A DNA stretch of 64,000 nt from Spirometra erinaceieuropaei (Eukaryota; Platyhelminthes; Cestoda; Diphyllobothriidea; Diphyllobothriidae), in assembly GCA_902702965.1 (NCBI GenBank), contig CACRXP010000429.1, positions 114,486 to 178,485 on the forward strand. Reading direction: 5' to 3'. The translations under genes were made by a program, and so were the position numbers. Below the pieces are notes generated by a model, which was not told the DNA's origin, ran no database searches, and was given only the letters and a program-made list of their open reading frames with translations. Positions 47,594-60,084 of this stretch are shown here, piece by piece. The first letter of the stretch is position 1. Each line of letters starts with the position of its first letter.

Positions 47594-48591
47594 TACAGTA
47601 GATGTGCCAACTAATCAAATGTCTACCAAAATTTCGAAATGCGTTCTCGTTTTTAAAAGATAAATTAAGTAGTGTTGTAAAACTAATCATGATGCAGCGT
47701 AAATCTATAATGATCCAGTTACCTCAGGGTGTCGACTTTCGAAAGAATATATTTTCTACTGCGTGCAAGATCTACACTCTGTAAACAATGGCTACTTAGG
47801 TAGTAGGCAATTTTCTCATTGATTTTCGATGTCCTTGATAATTCAATTTTATTTCATGGAGAACATGCATAAAAATATTCAGCCTTTTACTTATTTGGTA
47901 GTAAATCACGTCTTCTTCCAATTTCATACTCAAAAGAAGAATACAATTCGGTTTTAAAAAACTTCTCTGATTCCCGAATAATTTTAAACTCGACCTGCTG
48001 TTACAATTTCATTCAGGGTTTCAGAACTACAAATTGTATATTTTCCGTCTACAGAAAACCATGCATTTCTCTACGGTTTTAAGCGGAGACTACATGAGAT
48101 TCATAAAATTCAGCAGTGGATTTGAGCAATATTGTTAACTTTACAAGCCACATTCCTAAATGCAGATACATGACATTTCATGAACGGCCATTTAACGGTA
48201 TTAAAAAATCTCACAATCATAAACTTTTTTAAAACCGAATTATACTCCTCTTTTGAGTATGAAATTGGAAGAAGACGTAATTATCTACCGAATAAGTAAA
48301 AGAATGAATATTTCATGCATGTTTTTCATGAAATATAATTGAATATTCAAGGACATCGAAAATCAAAGAGAAAATTGCACACTACATAGGTAGTCATTTT
48401 TTTCAGAGTATAGATCTTGCATGCAGCTGAAAATAAGTTTTTTCGAAAGCCGACACCTTCAGGTGACTGGATCATTATAGATTTATGCTGCATCATTATG
48501 AGTTCTACAACACTACTTAATTTATCTTTTCGAAACGAAAACGCATTTCTAAATTTTCGTTGACATTTCATGAGTTAGCACATCTAGTGTA
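47594..48591. mobile_element. Fold-back MITE, complete copy (subfamily B)
   Basis: 998 bp with roughly 400-bp inverted arms that are very alike, for example AACATGCATAAAAATATTC against its mirror and CTTCTTCCAATTTCATACTC against GAGTATGAAATTGGAAGAAG. Ends are TACAGTAGATGTGC and GCACATCTAGTGTA. The arms are closer to each other than in subfamily A, suggesting a younger copy. Confidence 0.88.
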
Positions 48592-48609
48592 CATTGCTAA
48601 CTGTTAGAT

Positions 48610-49030
48610 GACAGAGAACCACAGGCAGACCTATTGGACGATGAGAAGAGGGCCGTTCATTATGGCTCCCTTCATTTTTGGGTGCTTGCAGGTTACAGAA
48701 ACAGTTGCCCGACACATTTTCTTTGATGTCTACTGTGGCTTTTCTTTTCTGAATTGTAGGAAAGAATATTCAGCATTGCATTTTAGTGCTAAAATCTATT
48801 CTTTCTACGCAGCTATGGGACGCAGATTTGAAGAAGTACGTTCGGATATTTTAGATTGCAGCTTTTATAGAGGTCTACCCAGATAGCCGCTCAGTGCACT
48901 GAATTTGAATAAATTGTGAAGATCAAACAGACTCTGCTTTACGGTGCAGTTGCATGGAGTTAAATTAAATATGACCGTTGCACTGGCCAAAATACTCAAC
49001 TAGGTTTTTCCATCAGCCGGCTGTTAAACG
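48610..49030. repeat. Dispersed repeat, copy 2 (partner 40735-41105)
   Basis: GGCAGACCTATTGGA, GAATATTCAGCATTGCATTTTAG and GACCGTTGCACTGGCCAAAAT. A 92-codon open frame lies in it but fits no family and is not kept in copy 1. Confidence 0.5.
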
Positions 49031-49135
49031 CTCTATTCATCAAGCGACCGGCAGGCGACTTTCGGTCGAGTTAATCAATGAAGGGAAGGAAATTCAAACT
49101 ACGAGTGACATAATCATGACTTCCTGCATTCTGTT

Positions 49136-49395
49136 AGAAGGACGAGCTGCGATCATGTTACGGAACTCGCCCGTTCCGCTGCGCCTTACAGGCTCTCTCT
49201 CAGCACAGCGGCACATGAGAGAGGCAGAATGGCATAACCGACAAAGACAAGAGAGACTGGATTGTCCATTTCTGGCTTATTAGCGGTCGTCAACCAGTCA
49301 TACCCAACCCCAAAGTGTGGAACACCTTGGGCTCGACCTCACGACCTGTTGGTTAGACTTGCTTCTATGACTGTATGCACCCGACCGCAACTGAC
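49136..49395 (-). mobile_element. tRNA-headed SINE, minus strand
   Basis: Read on the minus strand: AACAGGTCGTGAGGTCGAGC (B-box-like), then GACCGCTAATAAGCCAGAAA, TCTTTGTCGGTTATGCCATT and the tail GAACGGGCGAGTTCCGTAAC. The A-box part is eroded. Confidence 0.68.
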
Positions 49396-49400
49396 AGGAC

Positions 49401-49520
49401 AGCGAGCCCGTGGCTCAGTGGTTAAGGACGTCGGACTGGCTGAGAACGGCTGAGTCAGAAATGACCATTCCAGTGAGTGAGTTCTGTAAGAACAATCGGT
49501 GAGCGCCCCCCTACCATTGC
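49401..49520 (+). mobile_element. tRNA-headed SINE, internally deleted
   Basis: GAGCCCGTGGCTCAGTGGTT is an excellent A box; the middle is lost, and the tail AACAATCGGTGAGCGCC follows AAATGACCATTCCAG. Confidence 0.65.
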
Positions 49521-49549
49521 ACATTCCCGATCAAAAGCCGACAGGATAA

Positions 49550-49845
49550 CGGGCTCGTGGGCCAATGGTTAGAGGCGTTGGACCTCTGACTAACAGGTCG
49601 CGAGTTCGAGCCTCGGGTGTTTCACACTTTCAGGTTGTGTATGACTGCCCGACGACGGCTAATAAACCAGATATGGACATTCCAGTCTCCCTCATCTTTG
49701 TCTGTAATGCCATTTTGCCTATATCATGTGCCATTGTGCGGCTGCTGGTTGGGCTTGAGAGAGAGCTCGTGAGGCGCCAAGGGACGGGTGGGTTCCGTAA
49801 CGTGATCAGTGAGCGCCATTCTATCGAAACCGACATGACAAGGGG
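49550..49845 (+). mobile_element. tRNA-headed SINE, near complete
   Basis: A box GTGGGCCAATGGTTAGAGGC and B box GTCGCGAGTTCGAGCC give a tRNA-like head of about 70 bases; the body runs through TGACTGCCCGACGACGGCTA, GTGCGGCTGCTGGTTGGGCT and GATCAGTGAGCGCC. Best reference copy in the window. Confidence 0.78.
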
Positions 49846-49851
49846 TCCGTG

Positions 49852-50005
49852 GACCATTGGTTAGAGGCGTAGGACACTTACCTAAAAGATAACGAGTTCG
49901 GAACACGAGTGTTTCAACCTCAGGGTTGTGCATGACAGGCTGACGACGGCTAATAAGCCAGAAATGGCCATTCCAGTCTCATTCGTCTTTGTCGGTAATG
50001 CAGTT
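49852..50005 (+). mobile_element. tRNA-headed SINE, 3' truncated
   Basis: GTGGACCATTGGTTAGAGGC and AACGAGTTCGGAACACG start a fourth adjacent copy that ends after TCTTTGTCGGTAATGC. Confidence 0.7.
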
Positions 50006-50340
50006 GCGTTATTATTACACAGAGAACTCCGCACTCACTAGTTCGGGTATGCATAACTCAATGGAATTTTATATTTTTATGAAAAATACCTGCCGAAAAA
50101 GCAAATTTTTAGTGCAGTGTTTAGGATGTGTACGCTATTATGAATTTTGCATTCTAAACTGATTATTTGGCTTGTTTTTCAAAACTAAGCAGTATTTGCA
50201 AACACTTATTGGCAAATTTTGCTTATATGGATCTAATAATGAAATAAAGACCATGAGTCACAGTATAAGCCTAATACCGTTAGTTGCTGTTTTGCTTTAA
50301 ATTGTTGTGGTATATACCCTTTTGGTCTCTTGTGATTGGC

Positions 50341-51280
50341 AGGTCTCATAAAATGTAAGCTGAAATTCAAAATGCGTTTTCAGATGGGAAGGAGTACTTC
50401 GGCGGTGCTACAAAACTAATTACCACGTGGCGTGATCACGTAATATTACTGACTTACCAAGATGTGGGCTTTAGAATGCACTTTTTACCCTCCTATATGA
50501 ACAGTAATTGGTAAAGGTGATTGCCTATGTGGCTTGCATTTTTCGTTTAAGTTTCGATGGTTGTATAAATTCAAATATATTTCGTGAAAAAAACATGCAC
50601 AAACATACCCATCGTTTTACTCATTTGTTAAGATATCACGTTGTCTACACTTTTATACTCAAGGACAGTATGTATTTCGATTTTAAAAATGTCTCCAATT
50701 ATGTGATGTTTTAGAATCGTGCAGTTTCCATTCACAGAGTATCGTACATGTTGATCTATCTATGGTCCTCATGAAATTGTCAACCGAGTCCGAATCAATG
50801 GTAGAATTCTATGAACGCATTATGGTTCTCTCTTAAAGGCATATACGGTTTTTATACCTATTAATCATGCATCTTATGGACAGAAATCCTTACTTTTCAA
50901 TGCAAATTCTGAATGGGCTCAAATTTATTTAGGATCGGGGAAGCATTTCAAAACTGAATGATATCTGTTCTTTGAGTAACAAAAATGAAGTGATTTGTTA
51001 CATAACGACCGGAATGAATTATATTTTCCCTCACGTTTTCCATATCATGTATTTAAATTTATAAGACGGTCGAAAATGAAAGTGAAATAGGCAACACACA
51101 TAAATAGTCACTTTTAGCAAGTGCGGTTTCTACAGGAGTTTGAAAAGAAGTCCTTTCAGGAGCTGACATCCTGGCGAGTCTGAAATATTACGGGATTATG
51201 CCCCACCTAATTTAACCCTTCTATTTGAAAACGCATCTCGGAATTTTGGCCAACGTTTACCGAGATTTTTCACTCTCTTG
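50341..51280. mobile_element. Fold-back MITE, old diverged copy
   Basis: Left arm from CTCATAAAATGTAAGC, right arm to GGCCAACGTTTACC; centre and internal order as in subfamily A. Termini are eroded. Confidence 0.75.
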
Positions 51281-54235
51281 TCGGAAAAACAGTTTCGGGA
51301 AGGTAAGGTACCACGGAACTAAGCAGCGTGAGACGGAAAAACATAGCTGTGCATAGTTGTTTGTGTAAAATTGGCGAGAAGGTTTTTTTACATCCTTGTT
51401 ACATAGCGCGTGGAACACAACTGTTGACCGCAATTAACGCCTGACGCTGCACATTGCGTTTTGCGACCAGGATAGGCGTGCGCATCATGAAAACTTTAAC
51501 ATCAAATGCAAACATATGTAAAACTCTTACTATTTTATGGAGACCGTATGCGTAAACTAATATTTTGGCTCAGTTCACTGCTTTTTACAACAATAAAAGA
51601 GCACATCAGGCTAAAAATCCAATTCTGACTCTATTTGTGGCCTGTTATGATGTAAAACCATTATGATGTGACTTTATAGTGACAAATATGCTAAAACATA
51701 ATGCTAGCGATGCTTTTGAAGAATAATGGCCGCATATTAATGTTAGAATGGGACTGAACCTGGCAGACATACCCGAATCATCTCTCCTAAGAATCAAGTG
51801 GTGTTATTTTGGAAACGATATCGGATGTGTCTGCGTCCGCCTTACTAAAATCAATTCCCGTTGTTAGTTAGTGCACTAGATAACAGTTACACGGAATCTT
51901 TAGATTGTTTGTCATTTAAGAAGCAATTATTTGTGTCTTTGTTTGGTCTGTGCGTAAGTGATCGTGAATCACTGTCAAATGCAGAGGTGCCAAAAATAGC
52001 CAATCTGTATTCCGCATTATACTGCAAGTAACTGAAAACGAATTTCTTGAGTCGCTAAACGGCGGTTGACTTAAAACCTTGTCAACAGTTTATTTATTAT
52101 TTTTAATGACTGTGTGTTTAGGCATTTTTACTCGGCTGAGACCTGATCAAAAATAGTACGTTTATTTATGTTGCGGTGGATTCCTGGGCAATAGCATGGG
52201 AGAATTACCAATTTTTTTTTGGTTGTTAATTGTGTTCGTTATTCATCTTCATCACTAAACAGACTATTAGGGAGTAGACCGGTAAGGCGTGAGGCGTCAC
52301 CCCGCCCAGTATATTTCCCGTACATTCAATTACGAAAATATTACCGGTATGTCGCCTTTCAAGGCAGAGAGCACATTTTATGGGTTGCACGCATATTTGT
52401 TCGAAAGGTCTGTGCGTCAACTTAAAAACCAACAGTGAAAGTCCGCATTCTTATATGCGACCCTAAACATTTCTCTAATAGGGAACTCCTCCACATCAGA
52501 TACGACGTCTATTTTGGTTAATAGAGGAGCTGATTTCTGTGGTGATAAGACCTGCGTAATTTAAACGGAATGTTTTCTTCTGCTACTGAGTATACAGCCT
52601 GTGAATTTGTTCTTGACCGCTTGCGCTCTCATTCCATTTAAAAACCGCATACCTCCCAAATCGTCATAAGAAAGGGAGGAAGTATATAAAACTGCCCTTA
52701 TCGAAGTCGTAACTCCACTCTCTCTGTCATTTTGGTTCAAGCAAACGGCATCTTCTTGAATATCGTAACCAATCATGCCTGCATTCTTCAGTGATAAAAG
52801 ATAGGCCAACGTTATCTGGTAGCTGATCTTGTCAATGGTACGCGCAGAATGGCTCAAAGATAATAAAATATTCCGTAAGTGCAGCCCATAGCACAGTTGT
52901 TTGATAAATCCTGCCGTTCTATGGAATTTCAAGACGCAAAAACTGTAAATTTTAATGACCGCACTCATGGATTTGCAATGTTCTTGAATACGCCCATTGG
53001 CAATTGCCAATCGAGGACTGGGGCAAACAATATTTTGCAAGACTTGGAATCTCGTCCAAAAATCTGTGCTGTTGAAAACAACTTTGTGAATACTGGGTGT
53101 AACAATAACTACGAAACAGAAGGACTGATCGAGCATCGGAATTGATTGTCTGATTCTATGTTTTTATGTGCTTCAATTAACGACTTATTGATACTAGTAA
53201 GTCCTTCCATTTAAATTGTTTGTAACTGTCCTAAATGTCGAAGCTTATTTAAGAACGCCGACGTTGCACGATCACATTGCCATACCGCTTTCCATGTAAA
53301 TGGCTTAAAATACGTTCGCCTAGACGTTTCAGTCGTTTCTCTTTTATCTAACCGGACCTAATTTCAACTAGACTGCCAACTGCGGATTTTAAAGTGTAAG
53401 GTGCATTTAAACGACTTAAACTGTGTTAACCTCTTTGAGAAAGGGTACAATCGCCATCCATGAAATGGAAGGTTCACCAACATTCGTATAGTTTCTAATG
53501 CACTGAATAAACTCGATTACTGTACGTTTACATTTGGATATTACTTTATTAACTGATAGTTTAGTTGAAAGGGAGGCTGTTTAAATAAACGAAGTTAGAT
53601 TCAAAACAGTATATGCATGTTTTTTACGATAAGACATTTAATGTAGTACGTTATATTTATTTCACCACAATAGTTATTGCATTTAGATCACTGTGTCAGA
53701 AAACCGTTTAATCAAATGTCACTTTTAAGATAAATTACACGAAGCGGTTGTAGACATTTTGAAAGCAATGTAATCAGAAAAAATAGAGACATGTTTCGGT
53801 CTAATTTGCATGGCCTAGGACGTGTAAAATTTCTCTTACATTCTACTGCCTTAATCAAGGGCAATTTTGATCAGTTAGCATATAGTTGTAATGCATATAA
53901 TATTCAGCAATAATATGGGTTATGGAAGAACCAAAAAACAACAATATAGGTGACCAAAGGGGCTGCACAAGGTCTATAATATCAAGGCTACGTTGTCGAA
54001 TAAAAACATCAATTTTTACAAAGGACCTCTGAATAATATCGAAACTTACCCCTATCTCACGCATAGTTGAACGTCTTTTTGATTGGCATAGTCATACCGT
54101 TATCCTGGTAGAAAATGTTTTGCCTTCTTACTTTGCCTTCACTAATTCGCAGCTTTACGCTCCATCAAAAGCCGCACGGATCTGATGTATGGCGGTTTTC
54201 CCAAATGCCGATGCGAAATCTGACCAATGAAATGC
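51281..54235. other. No gene seen; one 191-codon frame of unknown nature
   Basis: 52561-53136 (minus) is open for 191 codons, long for this base composition, but the translation shows no known domain or membrane pattern and no intron signals were evident. Confidence 0.4.
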
Positions 54236-54330
54236 CCCGACCGTGATGCTGTCCGTACGAGCCGGTGCCTAGTGGACGCTTACGTAAATTGGCTAAACCG
54301 AGCCAAAGTCTCACAAGAAGTCCTGCCTGC
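54236..54330 (+). pseudogene. Possible PLE GIY-YIG fragment
   Basis: GTACGAGCCGGTG followed by a short frame RTSRCL...NWLNRAK matches the start of the nuclease at 16004 (RTSRCL...PAWLGKRQ) in both DNA and protein. Only about 90 bp is comparable, so this may be chance. Confidence 0.3.
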
Positions 54331-55136
54331 CAGAGTTACCATTGCTCCTAAATATTGCGCCGTTAGGGGGGCAAATCGTGCAATGACAAAGTCCATACAG
54401 CAGGGCTAAACAGTTCCTAGAGTTTGCATTCAGTTGCATCAGATTTTAGAAACGATAAGACGCAGTGCTTATCAGTCGATGAGATTATTTCATTCATCAG
54501 TCAGAGTTGGTTGCATCATTTAAAACAAGTTAAGTGGAATATATTTGCAGGCGTTTTACGTAGCAAACCTATAAAGAGAGGGTAGAGCACAGTCATTATT
54601 TTGTAGTTTATTAACAGTGGTGTGAATGTCCAGTATTTCAAAGCTTTACAAATGTATCATTTAAAAATTGGTAAGGAGATGTGGCGTAATTCACTTCTTC
54701 CCAATGAACTATGTGCAGCGATCCAATTCCAATGTGTCATCGTTTATAACTGCATAATGAAGCATAGATTCGCCCCTTGGCAGAAAGTTAACTTTTTAAC
54801 ATCATGTAATCAGCCCACATTTTCATGTGATTCTTCTGCTTGGCGGGTCACAGCATCGGTTAAGGTGACACAGTTGGCAGCATAATTCTCTGTAAAATTA
54901 CCGCTGACGATACGCAACACGGCTGTGCACATAATTTGGTTTCCGTCTGGACTGGAAAAGTCTTTTATACATGCTGTTCCAAATTTGTTCAGTTGGCATC
55001 TTTGGGATTTTACATTTGCCCGCAGCAATTATGAATAACTTCTTATTTTTAGAATTTAACTGACCCAATCGACAATCAACAAACGTGAAGTGATTGCAAT
55101 GTGCACTCCCGTTATCTTGAACAGAGTAAATTGCCA

Positions 55137-55485
55137 TACAGCGCGTGACCGATCTCCTTAAATGTTAACCGAAGTTCTGCAATGCGTTTTCGATTAGGAG
55201 GGATTAGTAACATGGCGTTGTAATATTGATAGTATAATCTTATAATATGCCATATTCAGCAAAATGTCGGCTTTTGAATGCGCCCCTTTGCGATCCCCTG
55301 CAGCAACGGCTTTCGTTAGAAAATGACTAATCATGCAGCAAGCATGTTTCGCAATCATGTTCGACGGTCTTCTAAATGCAAGTATACTTTAAAGAAGACA
55401 TGCACAAAATATGCTTAATTTTACTTGTTTGGTTGAAAATCACCTTATGTTCACATTTTGTACCCTAAGGAAGGTTTTTCAGGAA
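55137..55485. mobile_element. Fold-back MITE, left arm only
   Basis: Begins TACAGCGCGTGACCGATCTCC and follows the left arm through AAATGTCGGCTTTTGAATGCG and ACATGCACAAAATATGC, then stops at a GGGTTA-rich tract. Confidence 0.78.
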
Positions 55486-55489
55486 TGGT

Positions 55490-55630
55490 TTGTGATTAGG
55501 ATTTAGAGTTGAGACTAGGATTGGGGTTTTGGTTTAGGGTTGAAGTTTGACGGTTAAGACTGGGATCAGGGTTAGGGTGAAAAACGATCTTAAGGGTTAA
55601 CATTAGGGTGTTAACCTTGAGTTAGGTTTA
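55490..55630. repeat. Degenerate GGGTTA-rich tract
   Basis: GGTTTAGGGTTGAAG, ATCAGGGTTAGGGTG, AAGGGTTAACATTAGGGTG in succession, between a MITE arm and a transposase pseudogene. Confidence 0.5.
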
Positions 55631-55689
55631 CAGCCACGTTCGTATCTGGATTAAATGTTTGCTGTTTACGAATGGGGACTACCACTTCA

Positions 55690-56225
55690 GCCATAACCGC
55701 AGTAACCTTGAGGATTGCACTTAATTACAGCTTTTCGATTGGATAACATACGATACGCAGGCCGTTCTCTCATATAACCCCGCTTAAGGGAATCATACGA
55801 CATCATGTCGGGTGAGCGGGAAGGCAGTTTCAACAATACGCCGCGTCCACCAGCGGCACGTCCAATCCACCTTCTCTGCAGTTTCTTATTACGGTATGCT
55901 GGCAGTGCAAATTTCCAGTGTGACGGAACGGCGGTTGTGCTCGAAAATAAAATTGGACCTGATAATTTGCCCCACATTCTTCAAGGTACCAGTTCTCAAT
56001 CATCTCCAGATAGTTGTCGCTGGCCAGCCTTCGATAGAAGAAGAACTGTCCATCCACAGAGTTTTCTGAGATGGTCAAAATACTATAAACCTTTCGCAGG
56101 CCCCTACCATATTTGACCGCGGTATGTGGGTTTTCTTCCGCCCAAGTGCAGACATTTCGCTGGTTCACCTTACCATCTGCGTGGACTTTGATCTTTCCTG
56201 CGAAAAGGACGGTTTTCAAGGTTTT
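55690..56225 (-). pseudogene. Tc1/mariner-superfamily (DDE_3) transposase fragment
   Basis: From 56219 one frame reads GKVNQRNVCTWAEENPH, then VDGQFFFYRRLASDNYLEMIENW, matching the order HxxGxVN-RxN-W-x-ENPH, GPFFF and YL.ML.N of this superfamily. Near 55950 the reading shifts frame to RWIGRAAG and LPSRSPDMMSYDSLKRGYM, the usual W-I-G-R and PPRSPD block close to the last catalytic residue. The DGAPPH block is damaged. One or more frameshifts make it a pseudogene. Confidence 0.75.
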
Positions 56226-57403
56226 TGTCTTTCAAATTTCCTTTAGATCTCTTTACGAAACATTTTGCGACTTCGTTTGTCATCCGGCTGCAAAACCTGC
56301 ACAAACTAAAGCTTGTAGGCGGTCATTCGCGTGCTTTCTGTTGTGCAAGCCAAACAGTATAATTAGGGATCCGTGTGTCCGTGCTCACTCTTTGCACAGA
56401 TGTCCTTGAATATGGCTCACAATCACTTCTGAAACTGCTTTATCGGACACGAACAACCTATCTCTAGGAAATGTTTACGCCTGTTCAACACTGCCTGCCC
56501 GTTGGTGTTTGGTCCATGAAATCTTGGAACGTGTGCACTTTGCACAGCGACTTTGTGGTGGGTTTGAACACACTCCAATCCACATAATATCTTGTATGTT
56601 ACAGTTGGCATGAAATCCAATCAGGACATACAAAACACATCAGAGATCGGTTTTTTAAAGCGTATTGAAGTCTACAAACCGCTCTATCATGACCCAACCC
56701 GTTTTTGCTAACTGTTTTGGCAGCGGTAGGGTGTAGGAACTCAACAAACTCGAGGTAGCCTATGGACCGTGCCATCCGCTTGGGACAAATAAGTGGACGG
56801 AAATCTTGTAGAAGACAAGAAAATGCAGAAAATAGCTAAATTTCTGTCGAAAATCCTGCATTACACTGTCATATTGCTACAAAACTGGGCGCGGTAATAG
56901 AAAAATAAACAAATATCATTTTTCACCAGGAAACGGAATCTGAGTTAAACGCTGCTGCTAAATGTGCATTCGGACGGGACGGTAAGATAAAAAAAACCAC
57001 GCGAAGCTGTCGTATTTAAAACGATCTCAAGTTAATTGGGGTAACATGCCCTACCGTCGCTACTGCCAAGAGTGACATCAACAGGGTAATTTTTTTGTAT
57101 TCATTTCTTCAATAGTACACAGTTAAGTAGCAAACAAAGAGCCGTCGCGAAACTTGTAATGTCACTGAATCCCATTCTCGCTGCAATGGACGTAATCGTA
57201 AGCTAAATATTCGGAACTCACCGGTGTTTACATGTATAAACCAAATTGTTTCATTTCTCGACTGCATGGGCACAGTGTGCTATGTTATCCAGTCGTTTCA
57301 ACAGGCCGGACTTTTATTTCTGGGTCGGTAACGTCACAACACTAACACAGTTTTTTTAAATCGGATAATAACAAGGACGGCATGCATATCTAATTCCCAA
57401 AGG
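56226..57403. other. No gene seen
   Basis: May include the N-terminal part of the Tc1/mariner transposase beyond recognition near 56.2-56.6 kb. No terminal repeat found. Confidence 0.4.
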
Positions 57404-57775
57404 ATCTGATCAGGTTAGCCAGTTGATGGGATTGTAATCCGTTTGGATGCTGAGTGTCAAGATATGACCTCTTTGGTCGACTTGTGTCTTAATGGGACTC
57501 TGCCGAACGTCCACAGCTGTATTATGGGAATGCGTTAATTGGATAAATATCCTCAGCTCAGGTCAGCAAGTTACTGAAATGGAAATGTGCGTTTTACGCC
57601 CCAAACGGGAACAGTTGTAGAACTCTAAAACGCCTGGACAACAGCCCTTGTCCTTTGAAAGTGCATAAGCAGCTTTTTTTACGAGTATTGCAGACATCGA
57701 ACCTCGTCATACGAGTGTCGCAGCTGACAGAAGACTGGTGGAAATTGTAACACGTTTTAAACGACATGCACAGAG
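57404..57775. repeat. Dispersed repeat, copy 1 (partner 60920-61275)
   Basis: GGTCAGCAAGTTACTGAAATGGAAATGTGCG and GTGTCGCAGCTGACAGAAG...GGAAATTGTAACACGTTTTAAA match the partner in order and spacing. Confidence 0.6.
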
Positions 57776-58444
57776 CTTCCCTTCTTATGTAATCCCGAGC
57801 ATTTACATGCCGACTTTCAATCGAGCTTTATTCAGATGCCTGAGCAGATGTCAACCTTAAGTACTATTGGCTAACGACTTATCAGTGTTTTAAAAGAGGA
57901 ATGACGTCCGCCTACATACGGTTATGCTCTAAAATCAGCGATGCTCATGTATAATTATTCGCAAATTTCTCCGACGAGGTTTAGGCCCGGACACAATAAC
58001 TATCGTCGGACCCCTCGTCTATCTCAGGCATAACAGAACCGTCGAGCATGGATCATTTGGATTTTGGTTTTTGCAGTGATATATTTTCTGTTGTTTCAGA
58101 TTGTCCGGTGAAATCGGCTTAGCAGCAAAACCACATCACAGTTTAAGTTGAACGAATTTTCCATTGTTTTTGGCGAGGCATGTACTGGAAACAAATATTA
58201 CTAACTGGTCTATTTCATTAAATAGTAATGGAGATTATAAAATTCGTCTTCTATTCAAAAAGATTACTCGAGATTACTTTGTTGCCTATATAAGGGATTC
58301 TCCTCTACAGTATGTGTTTAATCGACCGAAAGATTAATCAAAATTCAGAAATGAGCTATCAGTTAGAAAAAAATTACATAGACGACAGGATAAGGCTAGT
58401 TTGTGTGACTCCACTCGGATTAATATGCCACTACAGGCAGAATG

Positions 58445-58695
58445 ACATTTGCGTCAACGACAAGGGCGACGGGAACAAAATTCTAACTAACAGGTCGCGG
58501 GATTCAGCCACATGTTTTGCACACTTCGGGGTTGGCTACGAATGGCTCACGACTGCTAATGAGACAGAAATGGCCATTTCAATCCCCCTGTCTTTGTCGG
58601 TAATTTCATTCTGCCTATAGTACAGCTGTGCGGCTGCTGGTTGGGCTGGAGAGGGAGATCCCGCAAGGCTCATCGGGACGAGTGAGCATTGTTAA
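58445..58695 (+). mobile_element. tRNA-headed SINE copy
   Basis: CTAACTAACAGGTCGCGGGATTC (B-box region), AATGAGACAGAAATGGCCAT and GTGCGGCTGCTGGTTGGGCT match the copy at 49550. The A-box part is replaced. Confidence 0.68.
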
Positions 58696-60084
58696 GCGGT
58701 CGATAATGGTCTTTCTTCCATTATGCTGTTATATTTGTTTTAGTAGGCTACTCGAGTCATGGTTGTACCCATAATGCCAAGCCTCTTGTGTGAATCGTCG
58801 GCTCCCTTTTGGTATACTTTGACTCGGCAAGGGCACAAAAGCTAGGCCTCCTCGATATCTATAAATTACATTTGTTGTCGAAGATTAGTTCAACCCTCTG
58901 TACCATGTTGATACTTAACATAAAATGTGTGCTGTAGGTTCGTCGAATGCGTTTTTATTTACTTCGCCTCGGCTATATCAAAAACGCACAACCTTCCCTA
59001 TATTTTGAATGACGTTTGTTGTAAAACGCGAACGTCACGGCCTACATGTTTTTTTGAGAATACTTGCGTGTTATCTCTCGAATAACCAGTCTTAAAGCAA
59101 CTGAATTCAGTTGATTTTGTGCTCAAAATATATTTGAAAATGAACAAGGAATTACGCTCAGGAAGGAAGTCTTCATGTTCCCTGTCCGCGAAGCTGTTAC
59201 ACCGGATATGCTTGCGCAATATACAACAGGGATAATTCTGACGTTTGCTTTGGGCCAAAGCTCTCTTGGTTAAACAGCAGACGATAATGAACCCCTTTGA
59301 AGTCGCCCATATTGCCCAATTCCACAACGAAACCCCTAGAACTTCCCTCCTTTGACATCGGCCGCACCGAAACTCATATCCGTCAGTGTGCAGCCTAATT
59401 ACTTCTGACGCATTTGGCTTTCACATTTGCATTGTTGCCATAGTAGATAGCAGTCCCTTGTTTGGCAATACTATACCACATTCTTTAAGATTATAGTTTC
59501 CTTTGTCTGACTTTTTTGCGACTGAGGCGAGTATCTGTAGTTTAGAAGAAAAAACAATCATTGACAGCCACTCTGTTCATAGATTTTGTTGTACATAAAC
59601 TTTACATATGAATATTTTTTGTCTTCGAACTTCTATTTTACAGTAGTCAATAAACGTATTATGAAGACCAACGCGAGCGTTCATAATTAAGTTATTTGAT
59701 ATTATTTCCATAGCTTCTTTAACAGTCGTGTGCATCACGCCACCTGGTAGTATATTTTCACCGTTGCAGTATTTGGCACTTGGCAATCTTGTCTTCTACT
59801 TTGTTTTCGTTCCGTTGTTTCGTGGACTGTCGCAACAATGCAAGTAGCTGAGTTGCTTATTTTATTTTTCAATTAAAGCGGTTACACCCGTTGCTATATA
59901 TAAATGTAGACGAAGAATTTCAATGGAAATCTACCTGATTTTCAGTTTTCCTGTATGTATGTCGTTTCCCTCCCAAATGCTCCAATGCCCTACCTGTAAA
60001 ATTTCCATCATCATTTTTCCTGCATTCCACGAATTCGGGTTACAAAACCTACCGTTGCCGGCTACCGTGTAATTTGATCTGAAG
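58696..60084. other. No gene seen
   Basis: AT-rich; short frames only. Confidence 0.5.

Noticed and set aside
49401..49470. True tRNA gene
   Set aside because: Good A and B boxes, but stems do not close as a full cloverleaf and the unit continues into a SINE body found in several copies.
53325..53345. AGACGTTTCAGTCG as a minus-strand hammerhead end
   Set aside because: The mirrored CTGATGA core is missing at the required distance.
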